60,642 bases of DNA, taken from the NCBI GenBank assembly GCA_036639875.1, contig JAVWHX010000005.1, forward strand, positions 1 through 60,642. Reading direction: 5' to 3'. This document shows, one piece after another, positions 24,234-32,396 of the stretch. A model generated the notes under the pieces. That model saw nothing but the letters and a program-made list of their open reading frames with translations, had not been told where the DNA came from and searched no databases. Source of the DNA: JAVWHX01 sp036639875. Lineage in GTDB: Bacteria > Bacillota_I > Bacilli_A > Erysipelotrichales > Coprobacillaceae. The translations under genes and the position numbers were made by a program. Numbering within the stretch: the first letter of the stretch is position 1; every line of letters begins with the position of its first letter.

Positions 24234-25174
24234 TGAAAACACGTATCTATTTATTTACTGGTTTTTTAGATAGTGGTAAGACAAGTTTTATTACTGATAC
24301 AATTACAAAGACTGAATTCTGTGATGGAGAGAAATCTTTATTGATTGTCAGTGAACAAGGTGAAGTCAAGTATGATCAAGAACAGATTGAATCTTTTCAG
24401 TGTGATATTGAATATATAACAAGTGAAGATCAATGGACTTATGATTACTTTAAGGAATTAGAAAACAAATATCATCCTACTCAAGTTCTTATTGAACTTA
24501 ATGGTATGTTTAATGTTAATCGTTTAATGGCTGCTAGTAAACCTGAAGGTTGGGAGATTGTTCAAGTTTTAACAACAGTTAATGCTTCTACTTTTGCTTT
24601 ATATATACAAAATATGAAATCACTTATATTTAGTCAAGTTGTTCATAGTGATTTATTGATATTTAATAGAGTCAATGATTCTATTAAGAAATCTTTTCTA
24701 AGAAATAATATTAAAGCTATTAATTCAAATGTTCAAATCATCTATGAAAAGGAAGATGGTACAGTGAATACTATTGAAGATGATGATTTACCTTTTGATA
24801 TAGAAGCACCTGAGTTAGAAATTCTTGATCATGATTTTGGATTATTTTGTATGGATGCTTTAGAGCATCCTGAAAGATATAATCAAAAAACAATCACTTT
24901 AAAGGGTAAATTTATTGGTTTAGATAAAGAAATAGAGAATGGTTTTGTATTAGGAAGAATGGCAATGGTTTGTTGTGAAGAAGATACTTCGTTGATTGGA
25001 ATGGTTTGTGAACATATGGTTGCTAAACAATTAGTTCCTGATGAATGGATACAGGTTAAAGGACAGATTCATTTAGAATATGATTATTCTATTCAAAGTG
25101 ATGTTTGTATTCTAAGAGTCGATGAATTAAAAGTTGTTCCACCTTTAGAAAATGAATATGTTACTTTTGATTAA
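24233..25174 (+). CDS. CobW-like GTPase fused to a YcgQ/TIGR03943-like C-terminal domain
   Basis: 313 residues. N-terminal G3E-like domain has Walker A GFLDSGKT (10-17) but no CxCC metal motif; the equivalent region reads YDQEQIESFQCDIEYITSED. From about 205 the sequence changes to a domain like the end of YcgQ (DUF1980): ITLKGKFIGLD, GFVLGRMAMVCCEEDTSLIG, DEWIQVKGQIHLEYDYS. The start codon overlaps the preceding stop (TAATG), so the two GTPases are co-translated and may act together. The fusion call rests on sequence recall, not a search. Confidence 0.75.
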   Translation: MKTRIYLFTGFLDSGKTSFITDTITKTEFCDGEKSLLIVSEQGEVKYDQEQIESFQCDIEYITSEDQWTYDYFKELENKYHPTQVLIELNGMFNVNRLMAASKPEGWEIVQVLTTVNASTFALYIQNMKSLIFSQVVHSDLLIFNRVNDSIKKSFLRNNIKAINSNVQIIYEKEDGTVNTIEDDDLPFDIEAPELEILDHDFGLFCMDALEHPERYNQKTITLKGKFIGLDKEIENGFVLGRMAMVCCEEDTSLIGMVCEHMVAKQLVPDEWIQVKGQIHLEYDYSIQSDVCILRVDELKVVPPLENEYVTFD

Positions 25175-25180
25175 TATTTT

Positions 25181-25198
25181 AGGACACATAAGTGTCCT
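25181..25198 (+). terminator. Terminator of the CobW-like operon
   Basis: AGGACAC, four-base loop, GTGTCCT, then U-rich. Confidence 0.85.
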
Positions 25199-25311
25199 TT
25201 TCTTATGGAGTCAAAGAGAAAAATTAACTTTTTATACTATTAGAAAATTATGGTAAAAATAGTCTCTATCCTCTAAATATATATATTCTTATCATAACTT
25301 TGATAAAGATA

Positions 25312-25340
25312 TTGAATATCAATAATAATCAAGTTAGAAT
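25312..25340 (+). promoter_or_regulatory. Promoter of the aminotransferase gene
   Basis: TTGAAT (25312-25317), 17 bp, TAGAAT (25335-25340), 26 bp before the ATG. Confidence 0.65.
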
Positions 25341-25365
25341 ATAAGATAACCGAGGAGGAATAATT

Positions 25366-26589
25366 ATGACTTTAAAAGATAAAATGAATCATCGTTTTGG
25401 TGATTTACAAGGTGGTTTGTTTGCAAAAGTAACAAAGGCTGATGTTGGTGAAGGTGCTGGAGAATTAATGAAGAAGGGCTATACAATTATGGCTTGGGCT
25501 GATCCTTTCTTTCCAGATCCATCTATCCCTGAATCAGTCAAGAAAACAATGATAGAAGAAATAGAAACTGGTTTTGCTTCACATTATACAATGCCAATGG
25601 GTGACAGAGTTTTAAGAGAAGTGTTATGCGAAAGATTACATAATATCTATGGTGTTGAACTTGACCCTAGTCGTAATATTTTAATTACACCAGGTTCTGA
25701 TTCTGGTTTGTTATATTCTATGTTGCCATGGTTACAAGAAGGTGATGAAGTTTTAATTCCTGATCCTAGTTATCCATCTAACTTTGTGAATGCTAAACTT
25801 TGTGGTGCAACTGCTGTTGCTGTACCATTATATGCTGATCATGGTTATCAGTTTGATATCAACGAATTTGAAAAAAGAGTGACTGATAAAACAAAGATGG
25901 TTTTGATTACTCACCCTAACAATCCTACAGGAACTGTTTTTAATGAAAAATCTATTTATGATTTATGCGACTTTGTAAAGAAACATGATTTAATATTGAT
26001 AAGTGATCAAGCTTTTGAAGATCATGTTTATGATAATCAAAAAATGATTGCTCCTATGCAAGTAGAAGGTATGTTCGATAGAACAATAACTGTTTTCTCT
26101 ATATCTAAAGGATTAGGTTTATCTGGATTTAGAGTTGGATATATTGTTGCGAAAGATGAGTTTATGGATGTTTATTATGGTGGAGCTGTAAATGTTTTAG
26201 GAGCTACGAATACGCTTGCTCAAAAGGCCGCCATTACTGCAATTAAAGATACTTCTATATTAGAAGATTATCATGTAAGATTAGAACGTCGAAGAAATAT
26301 TGCATATGATATTTTAAATAGTATCCCACATGTCAAGGCAGTCAAACCAGAAAGTGGAATTCTTTCTTGGATAGATATTTCTGCATTAGGGACAAGTCAA
26401 GAAGTTGCTGCATATATATTAGAGAATGCTCATATTTCAGTTAATGAAGGAACTCCTTATGGAAAGCAAGGTGAAGGATATTTAAGAATCGTTCATGCTT
26501 GTTTCTATGATGACAATGATGCAGCAAATGCGTTAAATAAAATTAAAGATTGCTTAATTCAATTAGGTAAAGAAAAAGAATTATCATAA
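25366..26589 (+). CDS. PLP-dependent class I/II aminotransferase
   Basis: 407-residue fold-type I aminotransferase. Landmarks: SHYTMPMGDRVLRE, PSNF of the cofactor pocket, NNPTG (185-189), SDQAFEDH, and the Schiff-base Lys248 in SISKGLGLSGFRVGY. The region PFFPDPSIPESVKKTM is characteristic of a subgroup near aspartate/aromatic or diaminopimelate aminotransferases; the amino acid used cannot be told. GAGGAGG precedes ATG. Single-gene unit between promoter and terminator. Confidence 0.92.
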   Translation: MTLKDKMNHRFGDLQGGLFAKVTKADVGEGAGELMKKGYTIMAWADPFFPDPSIPESVKKTMIEEIETGFASHYTMPMGDRVLREVLCERLHNIYGVELDPSRNILITPGSDSGLLYSMLPWLQEGDEVLIPDPSYPSNFVNAKLCGATAVAVPLYADHGYQFDINEFEKRVTDKTKMVLITHPNNPTGTVFNEKSIYDLCDFVKKHDLILISDQAFEDHVYDNQKMIAPMQVEGMFDRTITVFSISKGLGLSGFRVGYIVAKDEFMDVYYGGAVNVLGATNTLAQKAAITAIKDTSILEDYHVRLERRRNIAYDILNSIPHVKAVKPESGILSWIDISALGTSQEVAAYILENAHISVNEGTPYGKQGEGYLRIVHACFYDDNDAANALNKIKDCLIQLGKEKELS

Positions 26590-26593
26590 GACA

Positions 26594-26621
26594 AAACCCA
26601 GAGACAATTGTTTCTGGGTTT
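26594..26621 (+). terminator. Terminator of the aminotransferase gene
   Basis: AAACCCAGA pairs with TCTGGGTTT around a ten-base loop. The next 160 bases (to about 26780) hold no gene I can support. Confidence 0.85.
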
Positions 26622-26781
26622 CTTATTTCTTCATGCATAATTGTTGTTCATTCATCTTTAAAATTATCTTCTCTAATATTTATATAACACAATCTTTAAA
26701 TATTTTTATGTTAATGAACAATTGTATTCACTACCAAAAAATCAAGCATCCTTTGAATAACTTTATTCATATTTGTTATAC

Positions 26782-26810
26782 TTGAAATATATGAATTGAT
26801 ATGTTATAAT
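26782..26810 (+). promoter_or_regulatory. Promoter of antisense RNA, locus 2
   Basis: TTGAAA (26782-26787), 17 bp, TATAAT (26805-26810), a near-consensus promoter with no open frame after it. Shares ATACTTGAAATAT with the antisense promoter of locus 1. Confidence 0.8.
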
Positions 26811-26839
26811 TCATATGCCGAGACAATAATTGCTCAAAA

Positions 26840-26852
26840 CAATTATCAGAGG
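26840..26852 (+). repeat. Direct repeat copy b, locus 2
   Basis: CAATTATCAGAGG, identical 13 bases to 27003-27015. This copy lies in the antisense RNA and in the 3' end of the peptide mRNA. Confidence 0.85.
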
Positions 26853-26853
26853 A

Positions 26854-26880
26854 AAAGCAGGAGTCTGTAGCTCCTGCTTT
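26854..26880. terminator. Two-way terminator, locus 2
   Basis: AAAGCAGGAG (26854-26863) pairs perfectly with CTCCTGCTTT (26871-26880), seven-base loop; U6 on the plus strand, U4 on the minus strand. Ends both converging transcripts. Confidence 0.9.
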
Positions 26881-26899
26881 TTTGTGCCCATTACCAGCA

Positions 26900-26986
26900 T
26901 TATCTTCGATCGAGCCATTTGTAGATATAATACAAAATTATACCTGCTATAATCGAAGAAATAACTGAGACAATCCCACTCAACAT
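26900..26986 (-). CDS. 28-residue single-span membrane peptide, type I toxin-like (locus 2)
   Basis: MLSGIVSVISSIIAGIILYY followed by IYKWLDRR, paralogue of the peptide at 2086. The two share start MLS, a Val/Ile/Ser helix, G-I-x-LYYI-x-KWLDR and a final basic residue. GGAGGTG lies seven bases before the ATG at 26986; an out-of-frame ATG four bases earlier opens a longer but unlikely frame. The 5' UTR holds CACCTC, exactly complementary to GAGGTG of the ribosome binding site. Lies upstream of, and divergent to, tgt. Toxin role is inferred from the par-like cassette. Confidence 0.75.
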   Translation of the reverse strand: MLSGIVSVISSIIAGIILYYIYKWLDRR

Positions 26987-27002
26987 ACATTGCACCTCCT
27001 TC

Positions 27003-27015
27003 CAATTATCAGAGG
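27003..27015 (+). repeat. Direct repeat copy a, locus 2
   Basis: CAATTATCAGAGG, here in the 5' UTR of the peptide mRNA (minus strand), ending a few bases before the Shine-Dalgarno. Part of a stem TTATCAG/CTGATAA in that UTR. Confidence 0.85.
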
Positions 27016-27037
27016 TGCTGATAACAGAGATAATCAT

Positions 27038-27066
27038 ATCATGGAAGATACTGCAGTGGGTCTCAA
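27038..27066 (-). promoter_or_regulatory. Promoter of small-peptide gene, locus 2
   Basis: Minus strand TTGAGA (27061-27066), 17 bp, CATGAT (27038-27043), same hexamers and spacing as locus 1. Three TGAGAC copies at 11-bp period lead into the -35. Confidence 0.6.
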
Positions 27067-27104
27067 ATTCGTCTCATTTTTGTCTCATGATTTTCTCAGT
27101 ATGG

Positions 27105-27133
27105 TTGTATTTATGATGACTTTAGGCTATAAT
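27105..27133 (+). promoter_or_regulatory. Promoter of tgt-queA-queH
   Basis: TTGTAT (27105-27110), 17 bp, TATAAT (27128-27133). The leader to the tgt ATG is only about 20 bases, so there is no room for a preQ1 riboswitch. Confidence 0.75.
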
Positions 27134-27159
27134 AGGAATGCTTAAAAAGAGGTGAAAAA

Positions 27160-28293
27160 ATGAAAGATTTTTGGTATGAATTAAAACATGTATGTAAACA
27201 AAGTGGAGCAAGATATGGGATATTACACACTCCTCACGGAGATGTAGAAACACCTATGTTTATGCCTGTAGGAACACTGGCAACAGTTAAAGGTATTTCT
27301 CCAGAACAATTAAAGGATATGAACTCACAAGTCATTTTATCTAATACTTATCACTTATGGCTAAGACCTGGTGAAGATGTTGTAAAACAAGCTGGGGGAT
27401 TACATAAGTTTATGAATTATGATGGTCCTATCTTAACAGATAGTGGTGGTTTTCAAGTCTTTTCATTAGGAAAGACAAGGAAGATTGAAGAAGAAGGTGT
27501 CACTTTTAAAAGTATTGTTGATGGAAGAAAGTTATTCTTATCACCAGAGAAAGCGATTCAAATTCAAAATGATTTAGGTGCTGATATTATTATGAGTTTT
27601 GATGAATGTGCACCTTATCCTTGTACTCATGATTATATGAAAGATAGTGTGGAAAGAACACTACGTTGGGCAAAGCGTGGACAAGATGCACACGCTAATG
27701 AAAAACAAGCCTTATTTGGAATTGTACAAGGTGGAGAATTTGATGATTTAAGAGAACATAGTGCTAAAGAATTAGTCAAAATGGATTTCCCTGGATATTC
27801 TATTGGTGGAACAAGTGTTGGTGAACCTAAGGATATCATGTATAAGATGATTGATGATGCGATTAAGTGGTTACCTGAAGACAAACCTCGTTACTTAATG
27901 GGTGTTGGTAACCCAATCGATTTAATTGAAGGTGCAATGCGTGGAATTGATATGTTTGATTGTGTTTTACCAACAAGAGTAGCAAGACATGGAGCTTTAA
28001 TGACACATTATGGTCGTATGAATATCAACAATGAAAAATATAAATACGATTTCACTCCAATTGATGATAAGTGTCAATGTTATACTTGTCAGAATTATAC
28101 AAAAGCTTATTTAAGACATTTACATAAATGTGATGAAATTTTTGGAAAGAGTTTACTTTCTATTCATAATGTATATTTCTTACTTCAGTTATCTGAAGAT
28201 ATTAGAAAAGCAATTCGTGAAGATCGTTTATTAGATTTTAAAGAAGAGTTCTTAGATCATTATGGTAGAGATGTATATGAGAGGGCGTTCTAA
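27160..28293 (+). CDS. tgt: tRNA-guanine transglycosylase
   Basis: Exchanges guanine 34 of tRNA (GUN anticodons) for preQ1 or queuine; 377 residues, usual length. Substrate site LTDSGGFQVFSLG, GIVQGG, SIGGTSVGEP, and catalytic Asp region GIDMFDCVLPTR. The zinc site is CQCYTC followed by the downstream His (SIHN). First gene of a queuosine operon; its stop codon overlaps the queA start by one base. Confidence 0.97.
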   Translation: MKDFWYELKHVCKQSGARYGILHTPHGDVETPMFMPVGTLATVKGISPEQLKDMNSQVILSNTYHLWLRPGEDVVKQAGGLHKFMNYDGPILTDSGGFQVFSLGKTRKIEEEGVTFKSIVDGRKLFLSPEKAIQIQNDLGADIIMSFDECAPYPCTHDYMKDSVERTLRWAKRGQDAHANEKQALFGIVQGGEFDDLREHSAKELVKMDFPGYSIGGTSVGEPKDIMYKMIDDAIKWLPEDKPRYLMGVGNPIDLIEGAMRGIDMFDCVLPTRVARHGALMTHYGRMNINNEKYKYDFTPIDDKCQCYTCQNYTKAYLRHLHKCDEIFGKSLLSIHNVYFLLQLSEDIRKAIREDRLLDFKEEFLDHYGRDVYERAF

Positions 28294-29318
28294 TGAAATT
28301 AAGCGAATTTGATTATGAGTTACCAGAAGAACTAATAGCCCAAACACCATTAGAAAAAAGAGATACATCTCGATTAATGGTTTTAAACAAAAAAGATGAA
28401 ACAATTGAAGATAAACATTTCTATGATATTCTTGATTACCTACAAGAAGGAGATATTCTTGTTAGAAATAATACAAAGGTTATTCCTGCTAGACTTTATG
28501 GAACTAAAGAAGAAACAAATGGCCATGTTGAAGTCCTATTATTAAAGGATATTGGAAATCATGTTTGGGAATGTTTGGTTGGAAATGCTAAGATTGTCAA
28601 AATGGATACAGTTATTACTTTTGGAGATGGTTCTTTAAAAGCTAAATGTATCTTTATTGGTGAAGAAGGAATTAGACATTTTCAAATGATCTATGATGGT
28701 ATCTTTTATGAAGTTCTTGATAAATTAGGAACAATGCCTTTACCTCCTTATATCAAAGAAAAACTTGATGATCAAAATAGATATCAAACAGTCTATGCAA
28801 AAGTTGAAGGAAGTGCAGCTGCCCCAACTGCTGGTTTACACTTTACTGATGAAATTATAGAAAAGATTAAAAGTAAAGGTATTGAAATTCTTGATGTGAC
28901 TTTACATGTTGGTTTAGGAACATTTAGACCTGTTAAGGTTGATGATGTTTTAGATCATCATATGCATAGTGAATTTTATATGATTGATGAAAAAGTTGCT
29001 GATAAGTTAAATAATGCTAAGAGCAATGGACAACGCATTATTAGTGTAGGGACAACTTCAACGCGTACTTTAGAAGCCAATCATAAAAAATATGGACAAT
29101 TTAAAGCAACTCAAGAAAGTACTGATATTTTTATTTATCCAGGATATAAGTTTGAAGCTATTGATGCATTAATCACAAACTTCCATTTACCTAAATCAAC
29201 ATTATTGATGTTAATTAGTGCATTTTCATCTAAAGAATATGTTATGAAAGCTTATCATCATGCAGTAGAAGAAAAATATAGATTCTTCTCTTTTGGTGAT
29301 AGTATGTTTATTCAATAA
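28293..29318 (+). CDS. queA: S-adenosylmethionine:tRNA ribosyltransferase-isomerase
   Basis: Adds the epoxycyclopentane ring to preQ1-tRNA using SAM; 341 residues. Family stretches are ELIAQTPLEKRDTSRLMVL, VRNNTKVIPARLYG, GSAAAPTAGLHFT, VGLGTFRPV and NFHLPKSTLLMLISAF. Start and end overlap tgt and queH by one base each, indicating tight coupling. Confidence 0.97.
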   Translation: MKLSEFDYELPEELIAQTPLEKRDTSRLMVLNKKDETIEDKHFYDILDYLQEGDILVRNNTKVIPARLYGTKEETNGHVEVLLLKDIGNHVWECLVGNAKIVKMDTVITFGDGSLKAKCIFIGEEGIRHFQMIYDGIFYEVLDKLGTMPLPPYIKEKLDDQNRYQTVYAKVEGSAAAPTAGLHFTDEIIEKIKSKGIEILDVTLHVGLGTFRPVKVDDVLDHHMHSEFYMIDEKVADKLNNAKSNGQRIISVGTTSTRTLEANHKKYGQFKATQESTDIFIYPGYKFEAIDALITNFHLPKSTLLMLISAFSSKEYVMKAYHHAVEEKYRFFSFGDSMFIQ

Positions 29319-29959
29319 TGAAAATCAATTATGATTTAAAGTTACAGGAAGAACTTGAAAAGATTCAAGGGACTCAACCAACTTTATTATTACATGTTTG
29401 TTGTGGACCATGTTCAAGTCACGTGATTAAAGACTTATGTGAACATTTCCAAATCACAATCTATTATTCAAACTCAAATATATATCCTCAAGAAGAATAT
29501 CAAAGAAGATATCAAGAATTACTTACTTTTATTAAAAAATTCAATCATGATTATTCACAAAATATTCAAGTTATTGAAGATCCTTATAATAATGCCGAAT
29601 GGGTATCACATACCTATCCATTAAAAGAACTTCCTGAAGGAAGTATAAGATGTAATCTTTGTTATAGTTTAAGAATGAGAAGAACCTTTGATTATGCTAG
29701 AATTTATCATTATGATTATTGGACAACTGTCTTAAGTATATCTCCCCATAAGAATAGTCAATGGATTAATGAGATTGGTGATAAATGGCAAAAAGATTCT
29801 CCTAAATTCTTATACGCAGACTTTAAAAAGAATAGTGGTTATTTAAAATCAACACAAATGACTAAAGAATATGATATGTATAGACAAAATTATTGTGGCT
29901 GTATGTACAGTTATCAAGATATGTTAAGTAGAGAAAAAAAGTCTAATCAAAATGATTAG
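29318..29959 (+). CDS. queH: Epoxyqueuosine reductase QueH
   Basis: Last step of queuosine synthesis, reducing epoxyqueuosine. 213 residues, DUF208 family, unrelated to the cobalamin enzyme QueG. Cysteine motifs HVCCGPCSSHV (Cys28, Cys29, Cys32), RCNLCYSLR, and YCGCMYS match the iron-sulfur and redox cysteines of QueH, with TVLSISPHKNSQWIN between. preQ1 synthesis genes are not in this window, so preQ1 may be made elsewhere or salvaged. Confidence 0.95.
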   Translation: MKINYDLKLQEELEKIQGTQPTLLLHVCCGPCSSHVIKDLCEHFQITIYYSNSNIYPQEEYQRRYQELLTFIKKFNHDYSQNIQVIEDPYNNAEWVSHTYPLKELPEGSIRCNLCYSLRMRRTFDYARIYHYDYWTTVLSISPHKNSQWINEIGDKWQKDSPKFLYADFKKNSGYLKSTQMTKEYDMYRQNYCGCMYSYQDMLSREKKSNQND

Positions 29960-29999
29960 TACCCTATTGAGTAAACATTTGAAATAAATAAAAGTTTAA

Positions 30000-30025
30000 G
30001 ATGACTTACCTTTCGATAAGTCATC
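30000..30025 (+). terminator. Terminator of the queuosine operon
   Basis: GATGACTTA (30000-30008) pairs with TAAGTCATC (30017-30025), then U-rich. Confidence 0.85.
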
Positions 30026-30039
30026 CTTTTATTTTATTT

Positions 30040-30855
30040 TTATTGCTTAAACATTTTTTCTTTACAAAATAACCAATCAATTGCCTCTAAGACTCCACCT
30101 TCATCATTTGATGCAATTGTATAATCAGATATTTCTTTAATACTTGGCTTTGCATTAGCCATCGCAAAACTATATGTCGCATGTTCTAGCATTTCCAAAT
30201 CATTTCCGCTATCCCCAAATGCCATTGTTTCAGCATCGCTAATTCCCCATGTATCTAACAAAAATTGAATTCCATGTGCTTTATTAATCCCTGGGATAAT
30301 TAAATCAATTCCAAAGTGTCCACAATCCACTGGTGTCATAATATGACCAATACTTGTTTTTAATTCATTTAAGATACCATCAAAATTACTCTCATCACAA
30401 CTTAGGAAAACTTTAAAAATCGTATCATCAAAACTATCAAAGTTCTCTACTCTTTGTAGTTCTGGATAATAAAAATTCAAACGATTAAAATAATCATCAT
30501 CAACATTCTTATTAATATATGCACTCTTCTTACCACAAACGACTTTCTTAATGTTTGGATATTGATTAATAGCGTGAACTACTTTTTGCACATCATCTTG
30601 GCTTAACTTAGCACAGAATAATTCTTTATCTTGATCAACTATATAAGCTCCATTTTCAGCAATAAAAGTGATTTCTTTTTGTATCTCTGGAAAAAATGAA
30701 CGAAGCTGATAATATTGATTTCCACTTGCAACCACAAAATGAATACCTTCCTCTTTCATCTTTTTATACTGCTTCATAAACTTTTCTCTATCATACTCAT
30801 TATCATGTGTTAAAAATGTCCCATCCATATCTACCGCAATTAGTTTAACCTTCAT
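30040..30855 (-). CDS. HAD-superfamily Cof-type phosphatase
   Basis: Cytosolic Mg-dependent phosphatase, 271 residues. Motif I AVDMDGTFLT (Asp8, Asp10), motif II VASGNQ, Lys in GINKAHG, and motif IV AFGDSGNDLEML. The type IIB cap between motifs II and III is typical of Cof/YidA sugar-phosphate and flavin-nucleotide phosphatases. Substrate cannot be assigned. Stands alone with an AAAAGGAG site. Confidence 0.92.
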   Translation of the reverse strand: MKVKLIAVDMDGTFLTHDNEYDREKFMKQYKKMKEEGIHFVVASGNQYYQLRSFFPEIQKEITFIAENGAYIVDQDKELFCAKLSQDDVQKVVHAINQYPNIKKVVCGKKSAYINKNVDDDYFNRLNFYYPELQRVENFDSFDDTIFKVFLSCDESNFDGILNELKTSIGHIMTPVDCGHFGIDLIIPGINKAHGIQFLLDTWGISDAETMAFGDSGNDLEMLEHATYSFAMANAKPSIKEISDYTIASNDEGGVLEAIDWLFCKEKMFKQ

Positions 30856-30978
30856 TTTTTTCTCCTTTTCTATACACTCATGTGTTAATCCATTACTTTT
30901 CTATACTTTCGATAACTATTATCATAAGTATAGCATAATAACTCACTATATATCCCATATATTTCATATAATGAAAAA

Positions 30979-31002
30979 AAGAAGATATATTTATACCTTC
31001 TT
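30979..31002 (-). terminator. Terminator of the hydrogenase-like gene
   Basis: Minus strand AAGAAGGTATA pairs with TATATCTTCTT around a short loop, then seven U. Confidence 0.7.
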
Positions 31003-31008
31003 TATCCC

Positions 31009-32382
31009 TTATTTTCCTAATTCTTGATGTCTATCTGTATATGATGTGTGTAACATTTCTTCAGCAATTTCACTCATAGGTTCTTTATAGAATTCTTTAT
31101 ACAATTGTTGAATCTCCTTGTTTTCATGACTCTTACGCAAAGTCATCGATAAGTCTCTATTATATAATCCTGCAATACGTTTTGCTCTTAAAAGATCACC
31201 TTCATAATTCTTGTCTTTTGGTTGTCCACCACCACCAATACATCCACCTGGGCAAGTCATCACTTCAATAAAGTGATATTGTTTATCGCCTTGTTTCATT
31301 TTTTCAATAAATGCACTAGCATTCTTTGTCCCAAAGATAACTGCAATATTTAACTCTATTCCATTTATATTTACACTTGCTTCTTTAACATCATCCAAAC
31401 CTCGAACAGGTGTATAATTTAATAAATCTACTGGTGCAGTTTCATCAGTCATCACTTCATATGCTGTTCTTAGAGCAGCTTCCATGACACCACCACTATT
31501 TCCAAAGATAACTCCAGCACCACTTGCTTCACCCATTAATGAATCAAACGAAGAATCTTCTAATGCTGTAAAATTAATATCTTCCTCTTTAGCCCACATT
31601 GCAAGTTCTCTTGTCGTAATAACATAATCCATATCTCGCATATCTTCTATGCCTAAATATTTTCCTGCATCATTCATTTCTTCTCTACGAATTTCATATT
31701 TCTTTGCTGTGCATGGAGTCACTGCAACATTAACAATCTTTGTAGGATCTAACTTCATCTTTTTAGCAAAATATGTTTTTATAGTTGGTCCTTGCATTCC
31801 AATTGGACTTTTTGCTGTAGATAAATGTTCTTTCATATCAGGATGATAAATTTCCAAATATTTCACCCAAGCTGGACAACAACTTGTAAACTGAGGAAAT
31901 GGTTTTGTATTCTTTGTAATTCTTCTAATTAACTCTGTTCCCTCTTCTAAAATTGTTAAATCTGCTGCAAAATTTGTATCAAGTACATAAAGGGCACCTA
32001 ATTTTCTCAATAAAGCAACCATTTTCCCCTCAACAAATGTTCCTTGTTCCATTCCAAATTCTTCACCTAACGCAATACGAACTGATGGTGATGTATTAAA
32101 AATCACAATCTTATCTGGATCTTGAATTGCTTCTTTAACAGATTGATACTCATATGTTTCATGAATACTTGATACTGGACATACATTTGCACATTGTCCG
32201 CAATTGATACAAACTGCACAATCCCCAGTTTCTTCTAAAGTATAAGTCCCATGAACACCAATATAATTTGTACAAATATCTCGACATTGTCCACATTTAA
32301 TACATTTATCCTCATCTCTTTGAATTGATGGATTATTATCTTCAATAGGAACACGAATATTTAAAGCCATATGTTTACTCAT
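31009..32382 (-). CDS. [FeFe]-hydrogenase-like protein with N-terminal ferredoxin domain
   Basis: 457-residue H-cluster protein. Two [4Fe-4S] motifs at the N-terminus: CIKCGQCRDIC and CINCGQCANVC. H-cluster cysteines appear in L1 FTSCCPAWVKY, L2 TPCTAKKYE and L3 EVMTCPGGCIGGGGQP; all four ligands are present. L1 has Ala where classical HydA has Gly, and L2 has Thr where HydA has Met, suggesting one of the less studied groups (group B-like) and not the main fermentative HydA. No maturase genes are in the window. A Fur-like 7-1-7 palindrome lies 15 bp upstream of the start. Confidence 0.88.
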   Translation of the reverse strand: MSKHMALNIRVPIEDNNPSIQRDEDKCIKCGQCRDICTNYIGVHGTYTLEETGDCAVCINCGQCANVCPVSSIHETYEYQSVKEAIQDPDKIVIFNTSPSVRIALGEEFGMEQGTFVEGKMVALLRKLGALYVLDTNFAADLTILEEGTELIRRITKNTKPFPQFTSCCPAWVKYLEIYHPDMKEHLSTAKSPIGMQGPTIKTYFAKKMKLDPTKIVNVAVTPCTAKKYEIRREEMNDAGKYLGIEDMRDMDYVITTRELAMWAKEEDINFTALEDSSFDSLMGEASGAGVIFGNSGGVMEAALRTAYEVMTDETAPVDLLNYTPVRGLDDVKEASVNINGIELNIAVIFGTKNASAFIEKMKQGDKQYHFIEVMTCPGGCIGGGGQPKDKNYEGDLLRAKRIAGLYNRDLSMTLRKSHENKEIQQLYKEFYKEPMSEIAEEMLHTSYTDRHQELGK

Positions 32383-32396
32383 AACATTTCTCCTTT

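Larger units (their letters stand above)
26817..26884 (+). ncRNA. Predicted antisense antitoxin-like RNA, locus 2 (about 67 nt)
   Basis: Starts about seven bases after the -10 and ends at the hairpin 26854-26880, which has six U on this strand. It can fold a 5' stem, ATAATTG with CAATTAT, before the terminator stem. It contains CAATTATCAGAGG (26840-26852), which is complementary both to the converging mRNA 3' end and to the 5' UTR of the peptide mRNA (27003-27015). This two-site complementarity is the hallmark of RNA II in pAD1 par. Confidence 0.7.

Noticed and set aside
26811..27005. 64-residue minus-strand frame over locus 2
   Set aside because: It uses the out-of-frame ATG at 26990, which is close to the ribosome binding site, and runs through the terminator hairpin. 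The shorter frame at 26986 matches the locus 1 peptide.
27061..27159. preQ1 riboswitch before tgt
   Set aside because: The predicted leader is about 20 nt, and no C-rich pseudoknot-like sequence is present.
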